A stretch of DNA of 64,000 nt from Zerene cesonia (Eukaryota > Arthropoda > Insecta > Lepidoptera > Pieridae): assembly GCF_012273895.1 (NCBI RefSeq), contig NC_052118.1, forward strand, positions 3,100,001 through 3,164,000. Direction: 5' to 3'. Positions within the stretch are counted from its first letter, which is position 1, and every line of letters starts with the position of its first letter. Below are positions 49,001-61,185 of the stretch, in pieces. A model generated the notes under the pieces. The model made no database searches, was not told the DNA's origin, and was given only the letters and a program-made list of their open reading frames with translations. The position numbers and the translations under genes were made by a program.

Positions 49001-50444
49001 GCATATACAACCAAAAATGTGATCTTAGCCCCATCATTTATCTTCCAGGCTCCTGATATCACTAGTTACGTCGATCGATCAACCGTCACGATCCCATTTT
49101 ATAAATTAAAAAAAAAACTTCCACCCTCTCACACTTTGAACATAGGTAACTATGCACAGATAATAAAAGCCCCATAAATATTTATCATAAATGCACCTTA
49201 TCGTTAGCACGTATAAAGTTTATGAAGTTGTTCTGATATCGTCTTATATGAGTTCGCACTAACGATAGGTAAAGCAGACTATAAACCGTTAAAGATAAAC
49301 TTCTCGCTATTAAACTTTAAGACTTAATACATTTGTGATAGAACTAAATTAGATGGAAATTCGTGACTGTTAATATTACGTTTATAAGAAAAGGAGTAAT
49401 AATTAAAATGTTTACGAGAAAGGCTTTCAAGTTTGAAATAAAGTAATATTTTTTTGATGTTGTGTAGTGTCCACTCAATTCGACAAAACATAAAAAAGAC
49501 ATCAAAATCATAAGCTAAATTTATTTGAAAGATTCTATTTCACAAAAAGAACGGTTCTATTTCAGAAAAGGAACGATATCTAGCATTTAAAATAATTAAT
49601 GAAAAATAAAAAAGATAACCAGAAGGTGGTTTGCTCTAAATCAGTTTTCAGAAGATTTCAATTTGAATATGGATGCAAAATATAATTTTTTTTTAATATA
49701 ACCCACGTTTCGACAACTACACAGTGTTAAAAATACATAGTACTCGCGCTATGCAATATGCATGATTTGTACAGATATAACACTCGGTGAACCAAAGCAG
49801 GCAAGGTTCTATTCATACATACGTTTCCTCTGATTGTGCCGTTTAAAATAATGGTCAAATCGACAACTTCACTTTACATTGCTTCTTAGAAATCGTGAAG
49901 GATAAAGCAATACGATACATTTGCCGGAGTGTAGTGTAAATATTTTTGCGAAGTCGTGGGCGTAATTTAGCGGGATTTACAGTTTGGTTCGAAATATTAC
50001 TGGAGTGGACAGGTGGTAATAGAATCGTGGAAACTGGCATGTAGTAGAACTAATATAATTGTAAACTTACGACACTGTCATCGGCTGTATCGTGTATTTT
50101 ACGCTATTTTAAAACTATAATCATAGAGCTAAGATTTCCATGAAACATATTTTGGCTTCGGCAAGTTTACTTCTAAGTTGTTTAAATTTAAAATATGATT
50201 ACCAAATCTCAATTTTTGTAAGGATAACGTTACAATGGTTATCCTGATATATGGAGTAGGTATATTATTCTGGGGCTGACAGGCTTATTATATAAATCCC
50301 AAAAAATGAAATATCATAAAAGTCAGTCCAGTGTTACTCAACGACGTTTTTTCTAATTTAAATTTGGAATTATTTTAAACATTCGCACTTATTTCTACGT
50401 GTTTGATTGAAAACCTTATTGGCAATTATTTTATTTGAATACTA

Positions 50445-50570
50445 CCTTTTTGCCCTGGTTTCCCCCGTGGACATATAGCCTATGTCACTCAGTGTAATAG
50501 CAGCTTTCTAATGATGAAAGATTTTTTGAAATAAGGCCAGCCGTTCACGCGTGAACAAAGGAAATAGGGA
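50445..50570 (+). repeat. LINE-tail-like repeat
   Basis: TTTCCCCCGTGGACATATAG, CCTATGTCACTCAGTG and CAGCTTTCTAATGATGAAAG match 34795-34910 in the opposite orientation. It runs up to the (TA)n tract. Confidence 0.5.
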
Positions 50571-50578
50571 TTCATTGT

Positions 50579-50580
<2 letters not shown>

Positions 50581-50624
<44 letters not shown>
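50581..50624. repeat. (TA)22 microsatellite
   Basis: An uninterrupted TA dinucleotide repeat of 44 bases at the end of a LINE-tail-like fragment. Confidence 0.98.
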
Positions 50625-50628
<4 letters not shown>

Positions 50629-51241
50629 ACATTCCTGTAACACTGGAAATATCATCTGATCATTACAGATTAAGATAATTTATCAACAAGGAATAAAAAT
50701 GATTACAGGTAATTACGTAAGATATTTAAGCTTTAATACAAAACGTTCGACATAACGTCCTCCGATTTGAAAGATTCTATTTCAGAAAAAGAAATAACGA
50801 AATACAACGGAGATTTAATTTTACCTGCTACATAATATAGACAATGAGATGAGATATTTGAATTGGCCCTTATAAAATTATCTCCCAAACCCTCTTTTGA
50901 CTGAATTGAAACAATACAAAGTCTTTAACGAGACTTGTTAGAGGGAAAATCATCATTTATAGCAATTGAATAGACGCCATTATAAGAATATTGCTTGAGT
51001 GCACACAAATTTAGAGTCCAATAATTATTTAAAAAAAACAGGACCGCGTTAAAATTGTAAGAACTAGACCAAGTTTAAATGGGACCACATTGCAAGCACT
51101 AGCTTTCAAATAAAAAAGACAAAACATAAAAATTCCTTCAATTTTTTTTTAGTTGGTAGATAACAAATATAACCATCTTATAAATACATAACTTATTATT
51201 CCAATTTAAATAATCATACAGTTTTTACTTCTATTATATTT

Positions 51242-51395
51242 TACTAGCTACGACCCGCGGATTCACCCGCGTAAGTCCGTATCCTGTAGGAATATCGGGA
51301 TAAAAAGTTGCCTATATGTTATTCAAATAGTCCAGCTATTTCGTTGCGATTGGTTCAGTTGTTTTTACGTGAAAGAGTAACAAACACACACACAT
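51242..51395 (+). repeat. CCCCGCGG-family interspersed repeat
   Basis: CTAGCTACGACCCGCGGATT, GTAAGTCCGTATCCTGTAGG and GGTTCAGTTGTTTTTACGTG follow 3450-3644, with a short internal deletion near 51340. Confidence 0.75.
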
Positions 51396-52019
51396 CTTAG
51401 TATGATAAGATAGGACAATATTTACACTTTTTGTATTTTATCAAAATGTACGCTGTAACAGGTTCATATTTTTTAAACTTGTCTGCACGACCAATATTTT
51501 CATAACTCGTAAACAAACACTTAAAAATCAATAACAAAACATAATTTAGCAAAAAGGGCAAACAATCTGTTAAGTAAACCAAGGGTCACCGTCTTATCAC
51601 TCTCATACATTTTTGTTAACATTTTATTAACATATCCAAAGCCCACGCACGCTATTTAGGTCCGTTGACGAATGGGGCGAACCGCACAACTTTAATTAAA
51701 AATAGTCACGCAATTTTATTTACAAGTTAAGCCTAGTTTACACAATGCTGCTACGATTTTAACCTACTTCGACGCTTTTGTTCGCTGAACCGCGTCCATG
51801 TTTCATAAGCGGTATCAACGACAGTTAACTCAAACAGCAATTAAACACTAGTTTAATGCTTTTGTGTTAAAGATTGAGAAATATAATCTGTACCACCCTA
51901 TCTTTGATAACAATACATTTCTTGCAGAAAGAATGGAATATTTGCACCAAAAATATCACATGAAATTTAACTCTTATATATCTAAATAATATACTTTTCA
52001 TTTTCCCTTTTGCTGCTTT

Positions 52020-52222
52020 TTCAAGGATGAAGGATTGACGACGAAACTAAAGGAATGGTCTGGGAATGGTGAAAAGGAAATGGGTCTCTGGCTCCCCCAT
52101 CATCGCACAAGACACAGTAGTATTCAAATGTTACTATTTTACGGCGATGTTGTGTGGGTGTACCTTCCCCGGTGCGAGCTGGCCCAATTCGTGTAGAAGC
52201 GTGCTCGACTCCCACAATAAAA
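52020..52222 (+). repeat. CATGAAC-family repeat, 3' half
   Basis: GGTCTCTGGCTCCCCCATCA, TATTTTACGGCGATGTTGTG and GTGCGAGCTGGCCCAATTCG to GCTCGACTCCCACAAT. The 5' CATGAAC part is missing. Open frames on both strands belong to the repeat. Confidence 0.75.
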
Positions 52223-52875
52223 TGAAGTTATTTATAAGTTTTCTGTAATTATTTTAATTTTGTTTGCTTAAGGCCTTCTGAAATTGCTTTTAGATGTTAT
52301 GCTAAATTAACGGTAGTCTTTGTTGGAAACTTCAACTATTACTATTTCCGAGAAATGAATACAATTTTTTAGTTTCGTACAAGAAAATACGACTGGATTG
52401 TAATGACAATTCAAAAGTGTCATCGTCTACGTTGTATTATATGAAATCTCAGGCCATCCTGGATTTGTATAAGAAATTACCTAGGGGGTGGGTTTCCATA
52501 ACAATATTCCATGTTGTCTCATCTTTATTCTATGGGAGGGAAACTTCATTTTGCGAATTATTTACGTATACAACGGTTATACCGCCGTAATAGATGCCTC
52601 TGATGAATGACTTTCATCTTTTATGAAAACCAGGCTTATCTCGGCGGCTTCAGTCTCATGAATTTTTGTTGAAACTGTTTAAGGGAAAGCTGTCCAATGA
52701 GGCAAGATATTTATGCATATTGCATTAATTTTAAAATGAGTTTTGGAAGTCTTTCTGGCGGCTAAGGTGTGGATGGATCTAGGGATTACATATCGGAGAA
52801 GGAAGAAGGAAGGAAAGTATTAGGGCGACATTCTGTATAAATTGAAGAATGAAATTATAATTAGTAATGAAATGA

Positions 52876-53088
52876 GGCCCATGTCTTTTTCCTTATCTTT
52901 CCCAGGCCTTTCCTTTATTCCTGTCATCAATCCTTTTTAAGCGCTTTCCAGCTTTAAGTCGGCAATCCATTTGTAGTGCCATAAGGTTACGTACGTAAGA
53001 CCTTATGCCTCTCCAAATATTCATGGGCGGTGGTAGCGCTTACTATCAGGCGACCCACCAGCTCCATTGCCGACGATGACATAAAAAA
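52876..53088 (-). repeat. CATGAAC-family repeat, 5' half
   Basis: CAGGCCTTTCCTTTATTCCT, GTCGGCAATCCATTTGTAG, TTCATGGGCGGTGGTAGCGC and GCCGACGATGACATAAAAAAA. It ends in the same ACAT plus A-run as 17425-17774. The internal hairpin arms (CATAAGGT and ACCTTATG) are kept. Confidence 0.8.
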
Positions 53089-56000
53089 ATGAAAGCTCTA
53101 TGCAAATATAAATGCACACACACATATTGGTAGTATAAATTCACATATCGTGGGATAAAATTACAAATTAGCGTACTTAAAATAAAATTTATCCATAGTG
53201 TTATAGACTATGCCGCGATAAAAATCACCATTACGCAATTGTATAAATGCAAAAAAAAATGAAATATGGTACAAAGGTTGTTTGAGACACGAGAGAGCAC
53301 AAAGCATAGTTTTGTCTCGGAAATCCCACGGAAACGCGAACTAAGCGGCAAAGACCTGGGCAGATCTTATATTCTATAAGATGTATACAGACTACGATTA
53401 TCCTATTTTCTTTCTTATTGCCGTCGTTACAATCACATACATCAAATAAGTAGAACTGAATCTTGGAATCAATTCAAACAAGGACATTATCACTAAATCA
53501 AATACGAGAATAACTATTTCGCATAATCGTAAATCACGGGTGTGGATAACGTAGTCTGCGATTCTCTTACGTTTTTATGTGAAACACAAGGATATGAGAA
53601 ATGGTATATTTATGTATTCATGCTGCCTTTATTTTATCGTGGAAATCCAGGGATGGACACGTCTTCACTTGGCAGTCTTACACTGAAAGTATTATAAGCT
53701 TTTGTTTCTCTTGAACGGGTTTGTGGTGTGAATTTTCGCTGGAAGATATATTTTAGTTTGTGGAAATGAAATTCACGGTGAGCTTGAAGAAAAGGTGGAT
53801 AAGGTTTTTCAAAACGTGCGATTAAATGCACCTGCCTGTACCTACGTTTGTTGGGTGGTTTTTAATGCACCAAACAATGTGTATTCAACAATATTTATAA
53901 TTATTTTTATTGGTTTTTATTAAACGATAGTACTTCAAACGATTCATATATGCGAATAGAAATGTCACAAAATTGAAGGACATATCTTCACAACATGTTT
54001 ACAATAAATATTTCGATAAACTTTATTTGGCATACGGAAAATACTTAAAAAATACCCGCACTCGAATGGCAAACCAAGTAAACGTATACCAACATTCTTA
54101 ATGTGGACCTCAAGATGTAAGGCAAGAGTAATGACTATGGAAACCAATCGAGCAAGAAAGTCAAGAGAGCTCCCGTTAATTGGATCGCCCTTATTCATCC
54201 CTCACAGGCAAAATAAACACTCTTACGATACGCGCAAAGCACATATTCCCGTAAGCAGAATACCCACGTTTATAAGTGTTTACGTAGAATTATTTTTCCT
54301 GGACTAATATGGGCTTTGGAGAGTGAAGAATTAATTGGGAAAAATTATACTATGAATACGTGGGCAGAAAATCATCGTTTTAGATTTTTTATTCAAATAA
54401 AAATGCCAGGATAATATTATTTTCTATTTAAGTATGACTAATTTGCTACTCCCGTTGAGATATTAATGAGATAAGTGCTATTGAATTATATTCATATTCA
54501 TTTGGAAATATAATTTACTATTTATATTATTTATAATCAATCAATACCTTACGTTCCTGATGACCTGATTCCTAATACTACTAGCTTATACTTTAGTAAT
54601 GGAATCGAATAGAAAATATTGACCATCCACAACGACGTCCAAACAATAGTTCTCGATGAAAAAATCATGTCAAATATAACAGTAATAGGCATTTTAGTGT
54701 TGCCATTTCACAAAAGCCCGACCAATGTATCCATAATGTAAATGGTGGGTTAAGACGCTACAGTTTCCTATATCCCGTAAAGAGTGATCAGCATCCCGAA
54801 GCTCACGACAAATTCTTTGATCCTGTTAAAGGGTAAATCTTTTCGATTTATATGTTAATTTTTAAATTTGAATCTTTTTCGGATACCGTGTGTGGCTTGT
54901 AATTCCGTGATGATATGGAAGATCAGGATGGCAAATAATGTGTTGATTTCGGATTATGTTTGTTATTAAATTAATATTATAGATATAAACCGGTATGAGA
55001 TGGTATTGATTATCTACTTATGTTCCGTTAAAAGGTCTTGGTAGGTATGTTTGTTGTTATTTAAAAAATTATGTAAACGTTATACGTGAAAATTACTAAC
55101 ATGAATTAAACATTATGTTATTTGAATTAATACAAAATAATGCAATTAAATTAATAATACAGTAAAATTGAACTTGAAAAGACTATGAAAGCTGGAAAAT
55201 TTAAATATCGCGTATCTTCTTATTACATGAAATTAATGCGGGGGAAGTCGGAGGTAAACCTAATAAGGAATAGCAGCGGACATTAACAAAGCTCTTAAAG
55301 TGTCAATGCGTATAAAATATTAAAAGGGAAGCTATTTATCTATTCGCACGTAAATTATTGTCGTTACTTGCGCCTTGGTTCATGTCTTATGCAAAAGGAG
55401 GCACCGTCACAGCTGTGGTTTCTCAGGCTGCGGTTTTTCATCCTAATGTGCTCAACTGTACCCTTAACAATTTAGGAGATCTTTAGAACACTTTGTTCTT
55501 AAGGTTGAGCACCAAAAATAGACGCCTTGCTTCTTCAATTATTCATTACGTTCGTAGTATTAGCTATTTCATTATTTAAGGTGTGAAAAGTACCTAACGT
55601 TTGTATAGATAGACTTAATTATAATTTTGTTTGTCTTTATTTACTACGGCGATATAGTTTCTTTTAATATATTGTGTAAAGTCTAGATATTTCCTACAGA
55701 TGCATTTTATGACAAAGCTTAGTATTATGATTCAATGCCAGCTGAGTATTACTGCTCTTTGAAACAAATATTGATTTTATAAAGTTAATAAAGTTTCTTT
55801 CACACACAAAGCTTTATTGAAATTCTCAGCTGTTCCACATCATCTTGATAAAATATCCAAAACAAACTTCCACTGAGATGTGTATATGAACCGAACGTGC
55901 CCTAACCAAATTTGATACAAAAAAGTCCACCACGCAAAAACGCTTTGTGAAAACAACGGAAGCAATAAAGGGTCTTATTGTTATCCTTTGAATTTATATC

Positions 56001-56209
56001 CAGATATTATCGCTCACATAAATTGCAAACACGTACTGTTCCAAATCGGATACTCAAAAAGTGGTCGAGATTACCCTCCCATTTTATGTAGGTGGGATAC
56101 ACAGGCCAAGTTAATACATCCGGGTACACCCTCTTAACGAATACAAAAGCTCATAAAAGTATTTAATTAGTGGACGAAAGCGGGGGTCAAATAAAAAGCA
56201 TTAATTCGC

Positions 56210-56530
56210 AATTGGGACGACGTGGCATCTGTTTTCTAATTGAGACATTAACAGCGAGATCGCTCGAACGGGTCTCCTTTAATAACACGCATACATAACA
56301 GATGGAGGACGAAATGTACGACATTACAAGAGCGGCGCCCGCCCGGCTAAATGATGGCCATTGCCCGCAATCGTCGCCGGGAAAACTCCCGGATAATTGA
56401 CACGAATGTTACGATACGACCGCTGAAATACGTTCCGTCGGGGCGGAGCTCCACGTCCATCTAGAGCTTGAATTGACCAGCGGTGCGGTCCGTGAAATAT
56501 GCGACGCCGAGAGTACGTCGGATATTCAGA
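56210..56530. promoter_or_regulatory. GC-rich island, candidate regulatory element
   Basis: By hand count 68 of 120 bases at 56341-56460 are G or C, far above the AT-rich surroundings. No open frame of gene quality crosses it, and no repeat family is recognised. It holds GGGAAAACTCCC (56379-56390), similar to insect Dorsal/Rel sites, followed by a TAATTG homeodomain-type core. Function is inferred only from composition. Confidence 0.35.
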
Positions 56531-56820
56531 AGACAGTTATTTATATTGTCTGTCTTGATTACTTACAGTCCATACTAATATCGTAATTTTGGAAGCCATT
56601 CCGTTACCCAATCTAAGATACACTTTGAGTTAATTAGTGAGATAATGTACTTGAAATTTCGGAAGTATGCTGTACCACACAATACAGTTCACCAAGAATG
56701 TTATAAAGGTCAATTTGTCATCTAATTAAAGCTGTAATAAATATATACTACAGTTTTTTCGTTTTAATATAGATAAATGTTGTATTCAATATAACATAAT
56801 AATACGTTTGATTGGACCAT

Positions 56821-56847
56821 AGCTATACTGTAGCATTCAGTATAGCT
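56821..56847. repeat. 10-bp perfect hairpin
   Basis: AGCTATACTG (56821-56830), loop TAGCATT, CAGTATAGCT (56838-56847). Confidence 0.75.
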
Positions 56848-59800
56848 TCATTTAATCGAGTGCAGAACTTACCAAAGTATAAATGATACCGTTGTATTTC
56901 TTAATGTATCTAGGTGATAATAAATAAAAACGACACAAAAACATTTGCTTACTTTGATAAAGCGAGCATCGGTTTCATGTGTATCTTTTTGCAGTGTTAG
57001 ACCGTTTCGGACGTTTTTGCCCCTCACTACTTGGGTCCTGGCGCCAAAGTGATTTATCATAAGGCAACACGCTGTGGTTGAGACGAAAAATAAAGTGTAA
57101 TTCCTTTGTATTTGCCGAGGAGGGCGGTCGCCTTGAGTCGTATTCGGCGAATTCGTGAATAATGTACTGTAATGTAACTTGTTTATAAGATTCGGTTTGT
57201 ATGTTTGCTTATATTATTTGCTTGATATTTTCTACCGTTATGATACTCCGTTATATTATGGTGTTGCTGTTTGTGTGTTGCCTATGATTAAAACGAGGTT
57301 TTAATTTCAGGTACATCGTGTTAACTTTGGCGAATTAAAAGTTGTTTTAGCGACAATATGAATAAATCGTTTAGCATTAAATTGTGTACGTTCTTTTCGA
57401 TGGTGAATCTATTATTGTTGTAATTTCATATCTCGTTTGGAAATTTTAAAAACAGAATGCATCAAGCTTCTATCATTCGCAGCTTGTACCTTTGGAAAAA
57501 CAATATTTTGAAAGTAATAAAATTCTTTTTATACCTTCGATGTCCATGAAAAAGACATAACGCTGCGTTGAATTTATTGTGCCGAGGACCCAGATGGCTT
57601 TTCTCATAAAATACTAGGAGTGGCTGTTGGTAGCTACGTTATACTAAGATAATCAGAATTTACGGGAGCCTTTCGCCAAATTTCGGGTTGCCCTTTAGAC
57701 GTGCAAGCAATTACTGCTCCTCTAATGATGTACAGCCATTCAACGTGTCTTCAGCTTACGTTAATAGCCTTCTGGGGGATTTTTATTGCGCGTCGACTTA
57801 CATTTAATTCGATATAATTACTTATGAGGTCCTTCCGTAATTATATACGGTTAGCTGGGAATTATCTCATTCGCACTAATTAATTACAAATGTACCAATT
57901 TATTGCGTAACTTTCAGATAGAAATACAATACTTTTGTTTGGTTTCCTATAAATTATTAATTTTTAGATACAACTTTGTATTGAATGAAGTATTCATATT
58001 GCTTTACCTAGATCATGACGTAATTATTAACTCATACTTAATTGCATATTAAATCCATTTTTGTTGAATGAGGGAATATTTCAATATAATGGGAAAATTT
58101 GCTACATTTGAATCACACCATTAGATTGAAAATCTTCTTAGAACTGCAATCCCTACTTATAATTGCTAAGGGATCTATTTTTACGTCTCTTATTTAGGCC
58201 TTAACCACTGCACCTACAGTTATTGAAAATAGGTCTTTCAACTTTATAACATCAGCAAGATTATATACAACTGTTATGCACAACAAAACCAAACCATTTT
58301 TCTTTTCAAAGAAAAAACGAAAAATGAAACGAATTATCTTTATAAATGCTAGCTTGCGATTTGCGAGCGTCGAATTACACGACAAACATTTTTACATGAA
58401 GCAAGCAAGCCCGCTCGTAAAATTACGACTTGGCGCGACACCCGCCCGTGTTCAATACCTCTCAAGGAGTTGGTATTATTCGTATTATGAGGGGTCACAA
58501 AGTGAGGACGGCGATATTGGCAGCCCTTACTAGGCGACGTAAGAAGGTGAGGAAAGTTCTCATAAAACCTAAGGAGGCAGGTGCATTCCATTTCTCCGGC
58601 ACCGAAATGTGCGCGTATTTTACGCTTCACGCGTCATTACAGCTCCTTACTACGAATACTGCGCGGTGTTTCAGCGAAAAGGGAAAGAATAACAATAAAA
58701 ATCTTACGGCGGGGAGGTGAATAAAGTGAAAGCTTGTGTTATGCGTACGAGGTGACACATTGTCTGGCCATTACAACCTCGACTAACGCAACATTGCCAC
58801 AAAAACGCAATAAAAACTCAATTCAATGATAATAAAGAACACAATAATGTTACCCTCGTGTTGCATCATTGCACTGATTAAGGAGCCCCAGTACAGTGAG
58901 ATGGCGAGTCGCGATCGCCGTTTCGGTATAAAGGCAGACGCCGAGTTCAAGAGAGTCTGAATACAAAAGAACTCGCTTATGAGGACTAGTATCAACTTCG
59001 TTCTTAAGTCACATCATAATATATTTATGTTAATGCATAATATATTAATCGTACAATTTTAATATTTTTTTTCAGGAATTTCTGCGAATTAACGTATTAT
59101 TATAACAAGGTTGAAATTTATTAATCCATTACTTTTTTAATCTAATACCTGCTAAATATCCGATGGGTAAGCGAAATTATAAAAAAATGCATTATGTTAT
59201 ATGTAAAAACTAAATCCAGTGCGTGTCAATGAGTTTAATTAAAAATGTAAGTCATGTTCACAACGCGGAATTTTTCTGTATAGCGCGGCGTATATTAAAA
59301 AAAGAATCTGTAATAAAAGCAAAGGAGGCATTGAAAATGGCACAAACGCGGTATCGCGTATTATGAATCACAGTAGATAAGGTACAAAACGCGCTCTCAT
59401 TTAAAAGGAATTTCTGAATGTTAAAAAACACAGTGAGAGCCGTTTTCATTTGTCAACTGCCTCGCATGTACCGCGCACATCAGCTGAAGAGTGGCCGACT
59501 TCCATTCACCCACTGTTACCGGGTACGCCACATTAATATCTTGAAATGAAAACTCACTTAGATAACATTTTTATTGCGTTTGGCGCGATGCCTTGTTACG
59601 AGCGTGATAAGTAAAAAGTAATCGTCGTAAATATGTTTATGAACTCGACGACGCCGCTCATTTTTTATCATCGACGGTGTACAGATTTTTATGGATGTTT
59701 ACAAACTTGACGAATGTATACGACGCTCTCATTGTTCTGAGGTTTTATACGGAGAGCGATAAAAGTTTACTAGTTACACGTTATTGAATATACTATACCG

Positions 59801-60629
59801 AAGATACATAATTATATTTACTGGATAAACTCAACAGCTCATACGAGTTTTTCAATGAAAAGGTCGATATTCATTTTGTTTTATTACGGGTTGTCATATT
59901 TAAAATATGGAAATCTTTGCTCTTCTTAACTTTCTTTATTATTTATATAATTCCTGAAACCATATCCTTGAATATTTGCTTTACTTTCATATTCAGTTGA
60001 TATTCTTTTAATAATTGATTCAAAATAAATCTCTCAGTATGTTATTAATAGAGTATAAGGTAAAAGACACGGCTTTCCAAGTTTAGAACGTCATGCACAC
60101 ACAATTTAGTTCGTAACGATAGTCCTCGGGGAAAAACATTGAACGAAACCAATTTGATTGCTCCGTCCTTTTCATAAATACATTAAGAGTATGAAAGCAA
60201 AATGAAAGCAACTAGCTGCTACTAGAATTGACACTTCAATTAACCGAGTGTCCCTACAAACGTTTTCTGTTTCCCATTACCGCGCCCCTGTTTTGTGAAA
60301 TGGCGATATTATAGTTGGCTGTTGGCGTTTGATTAAACACGACTTTTAATTAACTTATAATAACTGTTTGGCATTTTTCCGAATAGTTTCGATATCACGT
60401 AATTGGAGGAGAGTGCTTTAGAGGTGCGTCGGTTTTGGTTATGATGGATTGTATGACCTTTTTTAAACGACGTTCGAAAAATTGGCATCCAATTCGATAT
60501 TTTTAGGATTTCAAATTCGATAACTCCGTGGATTTTCAATCGCTGATTTTGAAATTCAGTATGTTTTTATAATTTGAGTGGAATATAACCTCTAGGGACG
60601 TCAGTGCCCTTTTTTAGAAAATGATAAAT

Positions 60630-60833
60630 CCTACTAATATTATAAACGTGAAAGTTTGTAAGTATGGATGTATGGATGTTTGTTACTCTTTCACGCAAAA
60701 ACTAATGAACCGATTGCAATGAAATTTGTTACGTAGATAGCTGGACAACTGGAATAACATATAGGCAACTTTTTATCCCGATATTCCTACGGAATACGGA
60801 CTTACGCAGGTGAAACCGCGGGGCGCAGCTAGT
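60630..60833 (-). repeat. CCCCGCGG-family interspersed repeat, full-length, reversed
   Basis: It starts ACTAATATTATAAACGTGAA, passes TCTTTCACGCAAAAACTAAT, and ends GGTGAAACCGCGGGGCGCAG CTAGT. It is the reverse complement of the 3450-3644 copy and one of the best preserved in the window. Confidence 0.8.
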
Positions 60834-61100
60834 TTCTTATACTTATAATATGTATCATAATCATAAACATACGAGATATATACACATGTAAGAGATACTG
60901 TATTAAATAAGATTAACGATTTTTTTAATGTTATTGTATTAAATGATAGTGCGATATGATACAGAAAATATAATTGTAATGTCATTTATCCCAAGGCGCG
61001 GCACGGAAGTACATTATATAGAATATCTTCAGCATTTGTTAATTGACTGTGCTAAAGCATTTTATTTTAAGAGATGTGACGAAATTTTTTTAAATATAAA

Positions 61101-61185
61101 GAATAGAAAAAAAATTCGATGATGAGGTGGGTTCTAACCTTCAACTTTGTGTCTTTCGACAGACTAGATAATGTAGGGAGGTAGA
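61101..61185 (-). repeat. Decayed tRNA-like element
   Basis: GAATAGAAAAAA and GATGATGAGGTGGGTTCTAACC line up with GAATAGAAAAAA and GATCACGAGGCAGGATTCGAACC of 44309-44347. The B box and the rest of the cloverleaf are eroded. The shared flank indicates a dispersed family. Confidence 0.5.

Noticed and set aside
58276..58720. Overlapping open frames of 85-96 codons on both strands
   Set aside because: Open on several frames at once, typical of a GC-richer non-coding island; no motif or splice signals tie them together.
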